Assembly: GCA_963976875.1 (NCBI GenBank)
Contig: CAXBML010000007.1
Location: 1-64,000, forward strand
Reading direction: 5' to 3'
Length of the DNA: 64,000 nt
DNA from: Berkiella_A sp963976875
GTDB lineage: Bacteria; Pseudomonadota; Gammaproteobacteria; Berkiellales; Berkiellaceae
Positions within the stretch are counted from its first letter, which is position 1. The number at the start of each line of letters is the position of its first letter. This document shows, in pieces, positions 35,694 through 44,059 of the stretch. The position numbers and the translations under genes were made by a program. The notes under the pieces were generated by a model. The model worked only from the letters and a program-made list of their open reading frames with translations, did not search any database and was not told where the DNA came from.

Positions 35694-36757
35694 TGATGAA
35701 AAAAGTAGTCGCGCCCCCCTCACCAAGATGGTTTCGCCAACGTATTTTAAGTTGGTATGACCAACATGGTCGCCAAGATTTACCTTGGAAAACACCCATA
35801 ACCCCTTATGGGGTTTGGGTATCTGAAATTATGTTGCAACAAACGCAAGTGAGTACGGTTATAGACTATTACCAAAAGTTTATGCGCCGCTTTCCCGATG
35901 TCTCAAAACTCGCCAGAGCCAAGCAAGATACTGTATTATCTTATTGGGCTGGTTTGGGCTATTATGCCCGCGCTAGAAATTTACATAGCACGGCTAAAAT
36001 TATCCACCAAGAATATAATGCGCAGTTCCCACAATCCCTAGCAGAACTAATGGCTCTGCCTGGGATTGGTCGATCTACAGCGGGTGCCATCTTAGCTCAA
36101 GCCTTCGATAAAAAGGCAACCATACTCGATGGCAATGTGAAACGCGTGTTAGCGCGTGTGCTCTGCTTAGATGCCCCGAAAAACGACAAACAGCATATAG
36201 ACGACTTATGGGCGTGGTCAGAGCGCTGGACGCCTACAAAACGCGTTGCGGACTACACTCAAGCCATGATGGATTTAGGTGCGACACTCTGCACACGAAG
36301 CCGTCCTCGCTGCCCTGATTGCCCAGTGATTCAAAAATGTGCTGCCAAACAAAATCATCGAGAACATGAGATCCCCCGTCGTTCTAAAAAATCTGCTCGC
36401 CCGACTAAACAAATTACTTTTTTGGGTGTTATTTGCCAAAATAAAATTTTATTGCAAAAACGTCCAAATACCGGTATCTGGGGAGGCTTGTATAGTTTGC
36501 CAGAATATACGGATGACAAAACAATAGAACAGTGGTTGGGCGATAATTTTAATCCAGACGCCTTATTGACAAAAACCCAAGTGAAAAGACACAGCTTCAC
36601 TCACTACCATTTAGACTATCAAACTTATTTCGTTTGCTGTAACCATGAACCTGAAATAAAAGAAAACGAGAGCTGGTTTAGCTTGGATAAACTTGGGAAG
36701 GTGGGACTGCCTGCCCCTATTAAAAAAGAGCTGTTAGCTTACGCACAACAACTTTGA
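35693..36757 (+). CDS. mutY: Adenine DNA glycosylase MutY
   Basis: MutY removes adenine mispaired with 8-oxoguanine. The 354 residues include SEIMLQQTQVSTVIDYYQKF with the catalytic Glu, the helix-hairpin-helix LPGIGRSTAGAILA, and the catalytic Asp in ATILDGNVKRVLARV. The iron-sulfur ligands C-x6-C-x2-C-x5-C sit in CTRSRPRCPDCPVIQKC. The C-terminal NUDIX-like domain (GIWGGLYSLPEY) reads 8-oxoG. TTG 35690, ATG 35693 and ATG 35696 are consecutive; I use the first ATG, overlapping asmA by one base. Confidence 0.95.
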   Translation: MMKKVVAPPSPRWFRQRILSWYDQHGRQDLPWKTPITPYGVWVSEIMLQQTQVSTVIDYYQKFMRRFPDVSKLARAKQDTVLSYWAGLGYYARARNLHSTAKIIHQEYNAQFPQSLAELMALPGIGRSTAGAILAQAFDKKATILDGNVKRVLARVLCLDAPKNDKQHIDDLWAWSERWTPTKRVADYTQAMMDLGATLCTRSRPRCPDCPVIQKCAAKQNHREHEIPRRSKKSARPTKQITFLGVICQNKILLQKRPNTGIWGGLYSLPEYTDDKTIEQWLGDNFNPDALLTKTQVKRHSFTHYHLDYQTYFVCCNHEPEIKENESWFSLDKLGKVGLPAPIKKELLAYAQQL

Positions 36758-36805
36758 TATAATCTTGCACACAAGTTTTAATCACATAAAGTAATGTAGT
36801 TTTTT

Positions 36806-37039
36806 ATGCGCGAAGTTTTCTGTCTCAAGTTAAAAAAAGAATCCGAAGGTCTTGCAAAACAGCCCTATCCAGGTGAGCTTGGCAAGCGTATATATGAATC
36901 TATCAGTAAAGAAGCTTGGAAACAATGGTTAACTCAGCAAACCATCTTAATTAATGAAAACAGACTTAATTTACTTGATGAAAGTGCCCAGCAATTCCTG
37001 GAAAAAGAAATGCAAAAGTATTTTTTTGAAAGCGAATAG
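36806..37039 (+). CDS. yggX: Oxidative damage protection / Fe(II) trafficking protein YggX
   Basis: A 77-residue cytosolic protein with YPGELGKRIYESISKEAW and QTILINENRLNL, the YggX family core. YggX limits damage to iron-sulfur clusters, probably through iron handling. The protein is about 13 residues shorter at the C terminus than the E. coli one. It follows mutY, the usual mutY-yggX pair, which fits MutY's iron-sulfur cluster. Confidence 0.95.
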   Translation: MREVFCLKLKKESEGLAKQPYPGELGKRIYESISKEAWKQWLTQQTILINENRLNLLDESAQQFLEKEMQKYFFESE

Positions 37040-37081
37040 CGCGATTAAAGTTTGGTGGTTAACAAATTAATCATAAGGTGC

Positions 37082-37110
37082 TTGACTCCAGGCTCTTATT
37101 CCAGTTTAAT
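37082..37110 (+). promoter_or_regulatory. Sigma-70-like promoter of tRNA-Phe
   Basis: TTGACT (37082-37087) and TTTAAT (37105-37110) are spaced by 17 bp, and the tRNA starts 16 bp after the -10 box. Five of six -35 positions and most -10 positions match the consensus. Confidence 0.75.
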
Positions 37111-37125
37111 TACCCACTTACTCAA

Positions 37126-37201
37126 GGCCAGATAGCTCAGTCGGTAGAGCAAAGGATTGAAAATCCTTGTGTCCCTGGTTCGATTCCAGGTCTGGCCACC
37201 A
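37126..37201 (+). tRNA. tRNA-Phe (anticodon GAA)
   Basis: A 76-nt cloverleaf: acceptor GGCCAGA pairs with TCTGGCC; D arm TAGCTCAGTCGGTAGAGCA; anticodon stem AAGGA/TCCTT with loop TTGAAAA, giving GAA; T arm with GGTTCGATTCC. The CCA end is encoded (37199-37201) after the discriminator A. It has its own promoter just upstream. Confidence 0.97.
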
Positions 37202-37367
37202 TACATGTTTAAGCTATTCCCAAATTATTCTCCGAATAATAAAACTTCTTTAGAAGTACAGCTCTTCATAATAGTTGTCACTTGATTTTGGTGTATAATT
37301 ACCAATCATTAATAAAATTCAAATAAAAACCTATCGCTGCATTATCTAGAGTTAGGTTAACTGCTAA

Positions 37368-38105
37368 ATGGGTATCATTATGTTTGGTCGAAAAAAAAAT
37401 CAAAAAGACACATCCCCAAAGCCACAAGAAACATCTGATGCTCGCGTAGAAAACACCAAATTATTCATGGCCGAAATAAAAGCTAAAAGTTTGTCTGACT
37501 TAAAAACAAAAGCTCAAACAAAAGATGACTATAAGAGGACCCCTTTACATTGCGCCCTTGAGTTTGAAACAGAACCTAAAGTTATAGAGTTTTTACTAAA
37601 AAATGGCGCCAACCCGAATGAACAAGATGATAATGGCAATACGCCATTACATTATGCAGCGCAAAACGGCGATATTGAATCAGTTAAATTACTTCTTGCT
37701 TACAACGCAAAACCAAACGTAACAAACATTTACGCTAAAACAGCCTTAGATGATATTAACTCTAAAAAAACAAAGCACTCGCTTGCTCTCTATGAGGAAT
37801 TGCTACAAGCAGGTGCAATAGGCTGTTTTTGGGAGCCATTAGACTATATGAGTCCCAAAATGCAAAAAGCACTTATTTGTTTAGCGACCAAACACTATAA
37901 GGCGACGGAATACGACAGCCAAAAAAATACACTGCTACATTGGGCTGCTTATTTTGGCCTGGTTGAAGAAACTAAAATTCTTTTAGAGAAAAATTTGTCC
38001 GTAAAAGCAAGAAATCTACACAAGCAAACCCCCCTCTCACTGGCAAATCAAGAGGAAAATCACGTTATCAGCAGCATGCTTCTTGCCGCTAATAATAAAA
38101 AATGA
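37368..38105 (+). CDS. Ankyrin-repeat protein
   Basis: A 245-residue protein with a charged N terminus and ankyrin repeats. RTPLHCALEFETEPKVIEFLL (about 57-77) leads into NGANPNEQDDNGNTPLHYAAQNGDIESVKLLL, and a third weaker repeat follows. After a non-repeat middle, another unit reads NTLLHWAAYFGLVEETKILLEK near residue 187. Ankyrin repeats bind proteins and are frequent in effectors of intracellular bacteria; a host target is only inferred. No signal peptide. ATG 37368 and ATG 37380 are both possible. The gene is isolated between tRNA-Phe and a gene-free gap. Confidence 0.85.
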   Translation: MGIIMFGRKKNQKDTSPKPQETSDARVENTKLFMAEIKAKSLSDLKTKAQTKDDYKRTPLHCALEFETEPKVIEFLLKNGANPNEQDDNGNTPLHYAAQNGDIESVKLLLAYNAKPNVTNIYAKTALDDINSKKTKHSLALYEELLQAGAIGCFWEPLDYMSPKMQKALICLATKHYKATEYDSQKNTLLHWAAYFGLVEETKILLEKNLSVKARNLHKQTPLSLANQEENHVISSMLLAANNKK

Positions 38106-38594
38106 CGTGACTTTCCTGCCTTAATTTTATCTGTTTTAAACTTTATATAAAAAAGTGTCAAAATCCAGTTGACATCATCATTTTAGTTTATTAATAAGTT
38201 GTGCACAGCCATTTAAGTTAATGAGCATATATAATTTAGTTTTCAAATGAAATTATCTGCTCACCTTTATATTCCGTATGCGATTGATTTTTATAGTATT
38301 TTTATAGAGTGACTAACTATTGCCTCTTTTTCTCACCCAACTACATTAACCACTAATAAAACTTGCTAAAATTTAATCCACAAAGTTATCCACAAGCCAG
38401 ATGGCTAATTTCTAACTTTTAAATGCCTCTTTTAAGGTTATTATCTGACAAAACATCTGCAGAAATTTGAGAAACTAATTTTAACTGTGTTGGTAGGGCT
38501 TTATTAGATTTGATAGCTTATGCGATAAAAGTAACAAACCAATGTTTTACTTAATTAAATAAAATAGTAAGTCTTACTCACTCACTGAATATGA
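38106..38594. other. AT-rich gene-free stretch with DnaA-box-like sites
   Basis: A 489-bp gap without a convincing gene, AT-rich throughout. It contains a perfect DnaA-type 9-mer TTATCCACA (38386-38394). A near match TAATCCACA lies 12 bp upstream in the same orientation (38374-38382), and a weaker TTGTGCACA lies at 38199-38207. No other feature was recognised. It could be a DnaA-binding locus or an origin candidate; no dnaA, dnaN or mnmG gene is in the window. Confidence 0.45.
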
Positions 38595-39422
38595 TTATTT
38601 TTTAATACAACCAGATAACAAAGATTGCCAATCAAAGGTTGGGTCACCAACAACAATTAGGGGTTGAGTCAGCATGCTTAAACTTTCATTATAACGAACA
38701 GGTGTAAAATCAAAGTGGAATAAACGTGCCCCAGCTTCTTCAGCAATGCATTGGCCCGCTGCATTATCCCATTCACATGTCTGCGTTGCCCGTAAGAATA
38801 AATCTGCCTTCCCGCAAGCGACCTCACAAAATTTTAATGCACTGCCACGACTGATCATTTTGTAATCTTTCAAGTGATCTAAAATATCTTGAACATTGTG
38901 CACTCCATGGCGACGGCTCGCAACAATACGCAGCGGATTCTCTACAGGTCTTTGAGTTGTTATGGGTTCCATTTTCCCCGCTATTGCTTGATATGCGCCA
39001 CCCCCTCGCCATGCCATATAACCTTCTTGATTCACTGGCGAGTAAATAACGCCAATAATTGGCAAATGATTCTGAATAAGCGCAATATTTACCGTAAATT
39101 CTTCTCGCTTTCGAATAAACTCTTGTGTGCCATCTAATGGATCCACACACCAATAAGTCTTCCAGCTGAGCTTTTCAGCCTCTGATTGCTCGTCACCTTC
39201 CTCTGATAAAATAGGAATAGGGCCATCAAAGACAACATAATTTTTAAGCTGTTGCTCAATAACATTATGCGCCGCTTTATCTGCCGCGGTTAAAGGCGAA
39301 TCATCAGGCTTATACTCAAGCTCAATATCTTGCTGACGATAATGGTAAGGCAGTATCGCTTCGCCCGCCGCAACCGCTGTAAGATAGACGTGCTCTGTAA
39401 TTGTTTTTAAATCAAGATCCAT
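38595..39422 (-). CDS. cysQ: 3'(2'),5'-bisphosphate nucleotidase CysQ
   Basis: An inositol-monophosphatase-fold enzyme of 275 residues that removes the 3'-phosphate from PAP. The metal motifs are LSEEGDE, WCVDPLDGTQEFI and CEWDNAAGQ, all intact. Length is near the E. coli CysQ. It overlaps nudE by eleven bases, so the two are probably co-transcribed. Confidence 0.94.
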   Translation of the reverse strand: MDLDLKTITEHVYLTAVAAGEAILPYHYRQQDIELEYKPDDSPLTAADKAAHNVIEQQLKNYVVFDGPIPILSEEGDEQSEAEKLSWKTYWCVDPLDGTQEFIRKREEFTVNIALIQNHLPIIGVIYSPVNQEGYMAWRGGGAYQAIAGKMEPITTQRPVENPLRIVASRRHGVHNVQDILDHLKDYKMISRGSALKFCEVACGKADLFLRATQTCEWDNAAGQCIAEEAGARLFHFDFTPVRYNESLSMLTQPLIVVGDPTFDWQSLLSGCIKK

Positions 39423-40008
39423 TTTTTCTCTTTTCTAAATAATGTTTTGCTAAAAATAAAGCCGCCACACTTTTGCTCTCATGAAAATCTGTACGGGCTA
39501 ATAAGCTATCTAGATTGTTAATAGACCATGGCACAATCGTCATAGTCTCAGGCTCATCCCCTTCTAGCTTAGATGCTTCTAAGCCCTCTGCTAATAATAC
39601 ATGCATGTGCGTATCATTATAATTCGGCGCCGTACTCATGCCTTGCAAATATGTTAGCTTATTAGATTTAAAGCCAATTTCTTCTTGCATCTCACGATTA
39701 CCGGCAACCAAAATATCTTCCCCTTCCTCTATACGCCCTTTAGGAAAGGACAAAGCATAATCATTGATACCTGCGCCATACTCTTGAATCAATAGCAGTG
39801 TTTCTGGATCTTGCATAGGCACCACTAATACGACGCCAGGTTGCCAGCCTCGCAGTCGTTCAAAAATACGTTGTTCACCATTACTGAAATGTAATGTTAC
39901 TTCCTCAATTTTAAATATACGCGTCTGCGCCACCGATTTAATATCTAACACTTTTGGCTTTTGCTTATTTTTAAAGATAGGATCTCTGGTATCTAACTCA
40001 TCTTTCAT
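39412..40008 (-). CDS. nudE: ADP compounds hydrolase NudE
   Basis: NudE is a NUDIX hydrolase for ADP-ribose, NADH and related ADP compounds. From ATG 40008 it has 198 residues, with the NUDIX box beginning GRIEEGEDILVAGNREMQEE and the family features FERLRG, IQEYGAG, SFPKG and LEGDEPE. An upstream ATG at 40053 preceded by GGTGG would add 15 residues but leaves little room for promoters facing hslR; the start is uncertain. Confidence 0.92.
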   Translation of the reverse strand: MKDELDTRDPIFKNKQKPKVLDIKSVAQTRIFKIEEVTLHFSNGEQRIFERLRGWQPGVVLVVPMQDPETLLLIQEYGAGINDYALSFPKGRIEEGEDILVAGNREMQEEIGFKSNKLTYLQGMSTAPNYNDTHMHVLLAEGLEASKLEGDEPETMTIVPWSINNLDSLLARTDFHESKSVAALFLAKHYLEKRKNGS

Positions 40009-40089
40009 AGTAAAACTAACTATCTCTCTGCTGTTACGAACTGATATAATCATACATCGCCACCCAAATTCTCGCTATATAGTATTTTA

Positions 40090-40491
40090 ATGATGACCAC
40101 TGTACGACTCGATAAATGGCTTTGGGCTGCCCGCTTTTACAAAACCCGCGCGCTTGCTACCAAAGCCATACAGCATGGCAAAATTAAAATCGATAATCAA
40201 AAGCCCAAACCAGCAAGACCCATCATCATTGGCACCATAATCCAAATTGAGACACCACTTTATGAAAAAACCATCAGGGTTATGGCTTTGGGAGAAAAAA
40301 GGCAAGGTGCAGCTATCGTTCAGTCTTGGTATGAAGAAACTGAGGAAAGCATACAAAAAGGTAAAGCAGCACAAGAAAAACAACAAACTGAAAGGCTTAT
40401 GTATAAAACGGCCCCCAACCCAATTAAAAAGCCTGACAAGCATAGCCGTCGGGCTTTAAAAGAGGTCAAACGTAGAGGAGAAGAAGACTAA
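40090..40491 (+). CDS. hslR: Hsp15 ribosome-associated heat shock protein
   Basis: A 133-residue S4-domain protein with VRLDKWLWAARFYKTRALATKAI and HGKIKIDN. It binds stalled 50S subunits carrying nascent chains, helping recycle them. The tail is basic and helical (KHSRRALKEVKRRGEED). A second ATG lies one codon later. It is divergent from nudE and overlaps the end of the next gene by four bases. Confidence 0.94.
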   Translation: MMTTVRLDKWLWAARFYKTRALATKAIQHGKIKIDNQKPKPARPIIIGTIIQIETPLYEKTIRVMALGEKRQGAAIVQSWYEETEESIQKGKAAQEKQQTERLMYKTAPNPIKKPDKHSRRALKEVKRRGEED

Positions 40492-42170
40492 TGAAAAATT
40501 CTTTGTTCTTGGCTTAAATTAGGGAGCACAAGACTTTTTGCTATATCAGTAAAAGCTAAATTTTCTTTGTTGTTCTCGCATAAAAGAACCAGTCCATTTT
40601 CCCGTTGTTGAAGCGCTGTTAAAATCTCTAATTGATGCTGCTCGACAACATCTCGTACGCCTTCGGCGCCCAGCTCACCATATAACTTGTGGTACTGTTC
40701 ACTCAGAACAAAGCCACCAAATACTTCTTGTGAAAAATGACTGGCAGCTAATTTTGTGGTAAAAGATGATATGGCACCGTTTTTCCCCACACAGCTTCTC
40801 ACAATTTCACTGGTAATTTTATCCCAATTAATACTAATGCCCTCTTTCAAAAGTGACATTAGTTCTGTGGTGGAGGATAGTAACTTTACTTCCGATATAA
40901 ATTCTTGAGCTAATATCTGAACGATATTCTCTTTATCTACCTGATTACCCGTGTTAAATTCAATCCTGCTCGCATTTAGAAACTCTTTCAATGTCACATT
41001 GTCCCATGAATGAAGTTCTTCAACGCTCAAATCTGGACTTAATACTATTGCTAGCGCTTCATAAACGTCTCGAGTCCATTTCTGGGAAAGACTCGCTTCT
41101 GGTAGCTGCTGATACTGGCTTTCTTTAAAGCCTTTACTTCCGGCACTTTCTATTACATTCACATAATATATTTTTAGCCCATTAACCTCTGTGCTCATAA
41201 TGATATGATCAAACGGCTGAGCGCCTAACAGGGCAAAGTCAATGACTTCATTTGTTTGCCCATATTCAGCAGAAGTATAAGAAACCCATTTCGTATTTTC
41301 TGCGGGGTTGTCAAACCCTATATATTTGGCTGTGATGGCGATCATGGTATCGCGCACAACCAAGCCAGATTTTATAAGCTCTTGTGGGTTCTTAGTTAAG
41401 TCATCAGAAACTCTTTCTTTTGCTATAGAGCTCTGCGGGAAGTCCACATGAAACTCTATGCCTTTTTTATGACCATAAGACTGCAAGTAAGATACTATTT
41501 CTGAAATATTGGATTCAACTTCTGCTTTTTGCTGCTCGGTTGAATTTTGCCCTACAACAGTTAGGCAATTGATATCCCCAATAACAACAAAATCATCATT
41601 AATCTCTATACGCCCATATATATCGTCTAGCAGGGGCGTCAAATTTTTTAGCTGAAAGGCAACAGGCTGGCTACTTGGAAAGTGGATACTGCCAACGATA
41701 AGACTCGTTTCATTTCTGTTAATTTCCATTAATGCATAATTATCAACATGCGCTAGCTCTTTGTCTTTGCCTCCTAACCCAAAAGCACCATATTCATAAC
41801 TTGAGATATTTAGGAGATCATCAAAAGGCTCCAAAACCCTATTGTAATGTGTTTCAATATCATTCAGTGGCAATATCTCTTTAAGCTGGCCGTCCTTTAT
41901 TGGACTAAGCTCCTCACCTAGCACCCCCTGAAAGTCCAACACGTCGTATACTTGTTTTATGAGCGCCTTGCCTGTTATCAAAGAACTAAGCCCAAGCTCC
42001 GTCAATAAGTCCGGCTGAAGAATATTTTGCTGTGGACTCACCTCTAAAAGATCCCGGCCTACTACAGTCTCTACACCAAGAGAGTCGCAATAAAAGCAAT
42101 CCGCTATCATCCATGTATCCGTATTTTGCTGTGAGAAATTTGTGTCTAAAATGACGTCATCTGAATACAT
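40488..42170 (-). CDS. Orphan protein with EEP-like (endonuclease/exonuclease/phosphatase) motifs
   Basis: A 560-residue protein from ATG 42170 (a TTG at 42188 would add six). The middle resembles the exonuclease-endonuclease-phosphatase fold. TSLIVGSIHFPSSQ looks like the strand with the conserved His, FVVIGDINCL like the GDxN motif, and NEVIDFALLGAQ like the (R)IDY segment. I cannot place the usual N-terminal metal Glu or the final SDHxP motif, so activity is uncertain. The last 200 residues are helical and unrecognised. No signal peptide. It lies downstream of the M48-like orphan on the same strand, 238 bp away. Base composition is not obviously different from its neighbours. Confidence 0.6.
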   Translation of the reverse strand: MYSDDVILDTNFSQQNTDTWMIADCFYCDSLGVETVVGRDLLEVSPQQNILQPDLLTELGLSSLITGKALIKQVYDVLDFQGVLGEELSPIKDGQLKEILPLNDIETHYNRVLEPFDDLLNISSYEYGAFGLGGKDKELAHVDNYALMEINRNETSLIVGSIHFPSSQPVAFQLKNLTPLLDDIYGRIEINDDFVVIGDINCLTVVGQNSTEQQKAEVESNISEIVSYLQSYGHKKGIEFHVDFPQSSIAKERVSDDLTKNPQELIKSGLVVRDTMIAITAKYIGFDNPAENTKWVSYTSAEYGQTNEVIDFALLGAQPFDHIIMSTEVNGLKIYYVNVIESAGSKGFKESQYQQLPEASLSQKWTRDVYEALAIVLSPDLSVEELHSWDNVTLKEFLNASRIEFNTGNQVDKENIVQILAQEFISEVKLLSSTTELMSLLKEGISINWDKITSEIVRSCVGKNGAISSFTTKLAASHFSQEVFGGFVLSEQYHKLYGELGAEGVRDVVEQHQLEILTALQQRENGLVLLCENNKENLAFTDIAKSLVLPNLSQEQRIFH

Positions 42171-42408
42171 AAGTAAAATCGAATCCAAAAAGAAAAATAG
42201 GTGTGCATGTTACCTTAATAACTACCACAATAACAACACCACACATATTTTTACTGATATATCCTTTAAAGTTATTATTTTTGGCGATTTGAGGGGGTAA
42301 CGAAGAGAATAAAAACTTAGTTGCATACCTTGTATTAAGGGGTATTTAGAGCGGGTGGCCTGGAGAGCCCCCCTTAGTGGAGGGCAAATGGCATTAAATG
42401 ATAGTCTC

Positions 42409-43821
42409 TCAGAGTTTTTTCTGTTTGGATTTTTCTTGAGGTTGTCCAACACCTGAGTCCGCGGTACCTTGTTGCACACCTTGCTCCACAACATGCCGGC
42501 TAAAAGCCACAACATTGTCCCCTGATGCTGACAAGGCCTGTTCTCTTACATCATCTAAATGAGAAGTATGCCCGTGAGAATGTCCATGCTGGTGCGCATG
42601 TTTAGCAAAACCAGTTCCCTTTAAACTAATAGGCTCATAGGGCTTCATTGATTGATGCGGCTCATTGACCTGAATATCGGCTTCAAGATGATCCAATATG
42701 GCATCTTTAACGCCGTCTCGTTTTTGTAGTTCAGATAATACAAACTCTCTTAATCGACTGCCACGCGGCGCACTGGCATAAAGCTCATTAATATATAACA
42801 AGCTCTCTCGCACTATGCCAGATATCGCTACAAACAATATATTATGCTCATGGTGGTCACTAGGGATCTCAAGGTTATCAACTATCCACTTATGTATTGG
42901 GCCAAATATAGATTTTAACGGTCCATCATACGCTGGGCGTTTTTGCGCATCTCTCTGCGCACTTAGGGCGGCTAAATCTGGCTTTTTTGTTAATGTAGGG
43001 CAAGGATCTTTATCTAAAAAACGGTATAAATCTGTGCCTCGGCCTAACTCAATGACTATTTTGCTTGCTTCATATTCATAAGAACGCTTAATAGAACGCT
43101 CCACTAAGAATAAAAATTGTAATGGCCAGGTCAAAATACCCAAAACTTTAAAAAAGCTATTCGCATTTTGTAAAGCTTGTAGCGTATTGAGCATATCCAT
43201 ACCCATCTGCACGATAAGACCCGAAGAACCACGCCTCATATATATTTTAGCCAGCTCTTTGGTAATCGCAGCCGCCATCATTCTTTGATCCATTTTCGAA
43301 TGATGATGATTAAAAAATCCACTCGCAAATAATATTTCACTGTGCCATGGATTCATGCCCAAAATAGTGTCCATTTCAAAGTGCTCATGGGATGTCGTTG
43401 CCAACCTAGGTCTTGGCATATCAACATGTTTATCACCATATTTTTTTTTAAAATAGTTATTAAGCTGTGAAACCAAGTCATCAACTAACTTGTTAGGTTT
43501 CGTTGGGTTTTCTGGATCATATGTAAATTTATCTTCAATGGGACGAGCTGCATGAATCGCATGTTGTATGTCTTTTTGGAAAATAAAATTGAGAATGGTT
43601 AAGCCACATACTGCCGCAAATGTTTTAGCATAAAATGGCAAAAATAAAGCCGAGCTAGCAGCAACACCTGCCCACAACCACCACCCACCACTAATGACAA
43701 ATGTCATTGCCAACAAAGCCAAAGCCGTACCAAAGGGGGGTAGTAACCCTTTTAACATGGGCGCCCGCCCGGTACTGATTCTGGCTAAATCTGAAAAAGT
43801 CGGAAATTTGAGAAATAACAT
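42409..43821 (-). CDS. Membrane protein resembling an M48 peptidase with lost catalytic histidines
   Basis: A 470-residue protein. Two or three hydrophobic segments come first (about residues 27-80). A region laid out like an HtpX/Ste24 M48 peptidase follows: MPRPRL, ILGMNPWHSEILFASGFF, then AAAITKELAKIYMRRG. Here the HExxH of active enzymes reads KELAK, so Glu stays but both His are Lys. A further membrane segment and RSYEYEASKIVIEL fit the second half of the fold, where (E)YEAD is usual. The C-terminal part has a His-rich stretch HAHQHGHSHGHTSH that could bind metal. It is probably a non-proteolytic relative, a call based on motif layout. AGGAT precedes the ATG at 43821. Confidence 0.65.
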   Translation of the reverse strand: MLFLKFPTFSDLARISTGRAPMLKGLLPPFGTALALLAMTFVISGGWWLWAGVAASSALFLPFYAKTFAAVCGLTILNFIFQKDIQHAIHAARPIEDKFTYDPENPTKPNKLVDDLVSQLNNYFKKKYGDKHVDMPRPRLATTSHEHFEMDTILGMNPWHSEILFASGFFNHHHSKMDQRMMAAAITKELAKIYMRRGSSGLIVQMGMDMLNTLQALQNANSFFKVLGILTWPLQFLFLVERSIKRSYEYEASKIVIELGRGTDLYRFLDKDPCPTLTKKPDLAALSAQRDAQKRPAYDGPLKSIFGPIHKWIVDNLEIPSDHHEHNILFVAISGIVRESLLYINELYASAPRGSRLREFVLSELQKRDGVKDAILDHLEADIQVNEPHQSMKPYEPISLKGTGFAKHAHQHGHSHGHTSHLDDVREQALSASGDNVVAFSRHVVEQGVQQGTADSGVGQPQEKSKQKKL

Positions 43822-43983
43822 AACAGCAGATCCTAGTTAATACTTAAGCTAACACAAGGTATAAGATCAGTATATTGCTGTCAAATATTTACTAATGTTT
43901 CTATCAATTTCCCTCATATTCTTAAGCAGAAAGTCAAAGATAGCGCATCGAACCTAATAAGTTATCTGCATGAATATATAATC

Positions 43984-44010
43984 TTGGTATATCCTAATCT
44001 ATAGTATAAT
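43984..44010 (+). promoter_or_regulatory. Possible promoter of the RND efflux pair
   Basis: A perfect TATAAT (44005-44010) lies 50 bp upstream of the adaptor start. TTGGTA (43984-43989) is a fair -35 box but the spacing is only 15 bp. No operator was recognised. Confidence 0.4.
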
Positions 44011-44059
44011 TAAGCATAGATATATAATATTAACACTCTGCTGGAAACAAATAGGTTAT

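Noticed and set aside
42222..42515. 97-codon minus-strand frame between the two orphan genes
   Set aside because: It overlaps the end of the M48-like gene by 107 bp in another frame and looks like a shadow frame.
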